From contig CAYSES010000027.1 of the NCBI GenBank assembly GCA_964430085.1, positions 1 through 5,666 of the forward strand: a stretch of 5,666 nucleotides of DNA, given 5' to 3'. Below the pieces are notes generated by a model. It was not told the origin of the DNA. It did no database searches and saw only the letters and a program-made list of their open reading frames with translations. Positions 5,377-5,666 of this stretch are shown piece after piece (position 1 is the stretch's first letter; every line of letters starts with the position of its first letter). Source of the DNA: RBG-13-33-26 sp964430085. Lineage in GTDB: Archaea > Nanobdellota > Nanobdellia > Pacearchaeales > GW2011-AR1. The translations under genes were made by a program, and so were the position numbers.

Positions 5377-5666
5377 CTATGCCTTAATAAATAATCCACC
5401 AACGCTGTTGTGAATAAATTTTCATTCTTTGGAGGACCGTCAGAATATTTTAATTCTGCAATTTTGTAAACTTCTCGGTCATCTGCCATTAACCAAACTA
5501 AATTTGTGATGTTATGTTTTAATTTACATGAAAATTTTTTATCTGCTCTTTCAATAATTCTTTGCCTTGCAAATTTTGGGATTAATGAAATTCTTTTGAT
5601 ATTGTTAGCAACTTCTTCATATTCTTTAAATCCAATTCCTAATTCTAATGCTAATGCAGGTATAGA
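5367..5666 (-). CDS. C-terminal part of an unrecognised protein, cut by the window edge
   Basis: An uninterrupted frame of 99 codons followed by TAA runs from the right edge on the minus strand; its start lies outside the window. The visible part is mainly helical, soluble and basic in its first half (IKRISLIPKFARQRIIERADKK with Lys and Arg clusters, given here in part only as residues 23-44) and ends in a region with DDREVYKIAELKY, then a Gly-Pro-Pro turn and a Leu-rich last helix (TTALVDYLLRHRNI). There is one cysteine and no membrane segment or signal. I do not recognise a family. The basic helical stretch could contact nucleic acid, but no complete DNA-binding motif is visible. Codon use and AT content match the neighbours. 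The second tiny acidic gene follows 44 bases downstream on the same strand and may be its operon partner. Confidence 0.7.
   Translation of the reverse strand, partial: SIPALALELGIGFKEYEEVANNIKRISLIPKFARQRIIERADKKFSCKLKHNITNLVWLMADDREVYKIAELKYSDGPPKNENLFTTALVDYLLRHRNI

Noticed and set aside
1..5666. tRNA, rRNA, CRISPR array, insertion sequence or riboswitch
   Set aside because: I saw no cloverleaf with a TψC-like arm, no spaced direct repeats, no terminal inverted repeats with a transposase, and no intergenic gap long enough for a typical riboswitch; by-eye inspection could miss a degenerate element.

Overview
The window looks like a piece of a small AT-rich archaeal genome, most probably a DPANN lineage such as Pacearchaeota or Woesearchaeota. 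The basis is indirect: promoters have BRE/TATA-like boxes rather than -35/-10 elements, two genes look leaderless, intergenic gaps are very short, and the surface proteins have the cysteine-rich, sequon-rich C-terminal modules that I associate with these archaea. No rRNA or other taxonomic marker is present, so the assignment is inference.

Layout, left to right. (1) 51-1487 (+): a single-pass membrane protein with a small helical cytosolic domain, a proline-rich spacer, one membrane segment and a disulfide-rich external part including a thrombospondin-type-1-like module. (2) 1490-1786 (-): a small lipoprotein with two calcium-loop-like motifs, tail-to-tail with gene 1 and only 2 bases away. 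(3) 1787-1868: a compact divergent promoter region. (4) 1869-4088 (+): a 739-residue membrane-anchored alpha/beta hydrolase of the lipase type with a complete apparent Ser-Asp-His triad. (5) 4165-4278 (+): a 37-residue, extremely acidic small protein, followed by a T-rich terminator. (6) 4355-5254 (+): a metzincin-type zinc metalloprotease with an N-terminal membrane anchor and a CARDB-like C-terminal domain. (7) 5251-5322 (-): a second tiny acidic protein, whose stop codon interlocks with that of gene 6. (8) 5367-5666 (-): the C-terminal 99 codons of an unrecognised gene that runs off the right edge.

All four full-length larger products (membrane protein, lipoprotein, lipase, metalloprotease) are predicted to act on the outer face of the cytoplasmic membrane or beyond it. 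The window is therefore best read as a cell-surface cluster with two hydrolytic enzymes, which could process lipids and proteins of the cell itself or of a partner cell; that role is inference. The genes do not form one operon: almost every gene has its own promoter-like element, and the strands alternate. The lipase and the protease each have a TATA-like box centred about 25 bases before the ATG and no Shine-Dalgarno sequence. The first membrane protein and the tiny acidic genes have purine-rich ribosome binding sites. The least explained parts are the two tiny acidic genes on either side of the protease and the truncated gene at the right edge.
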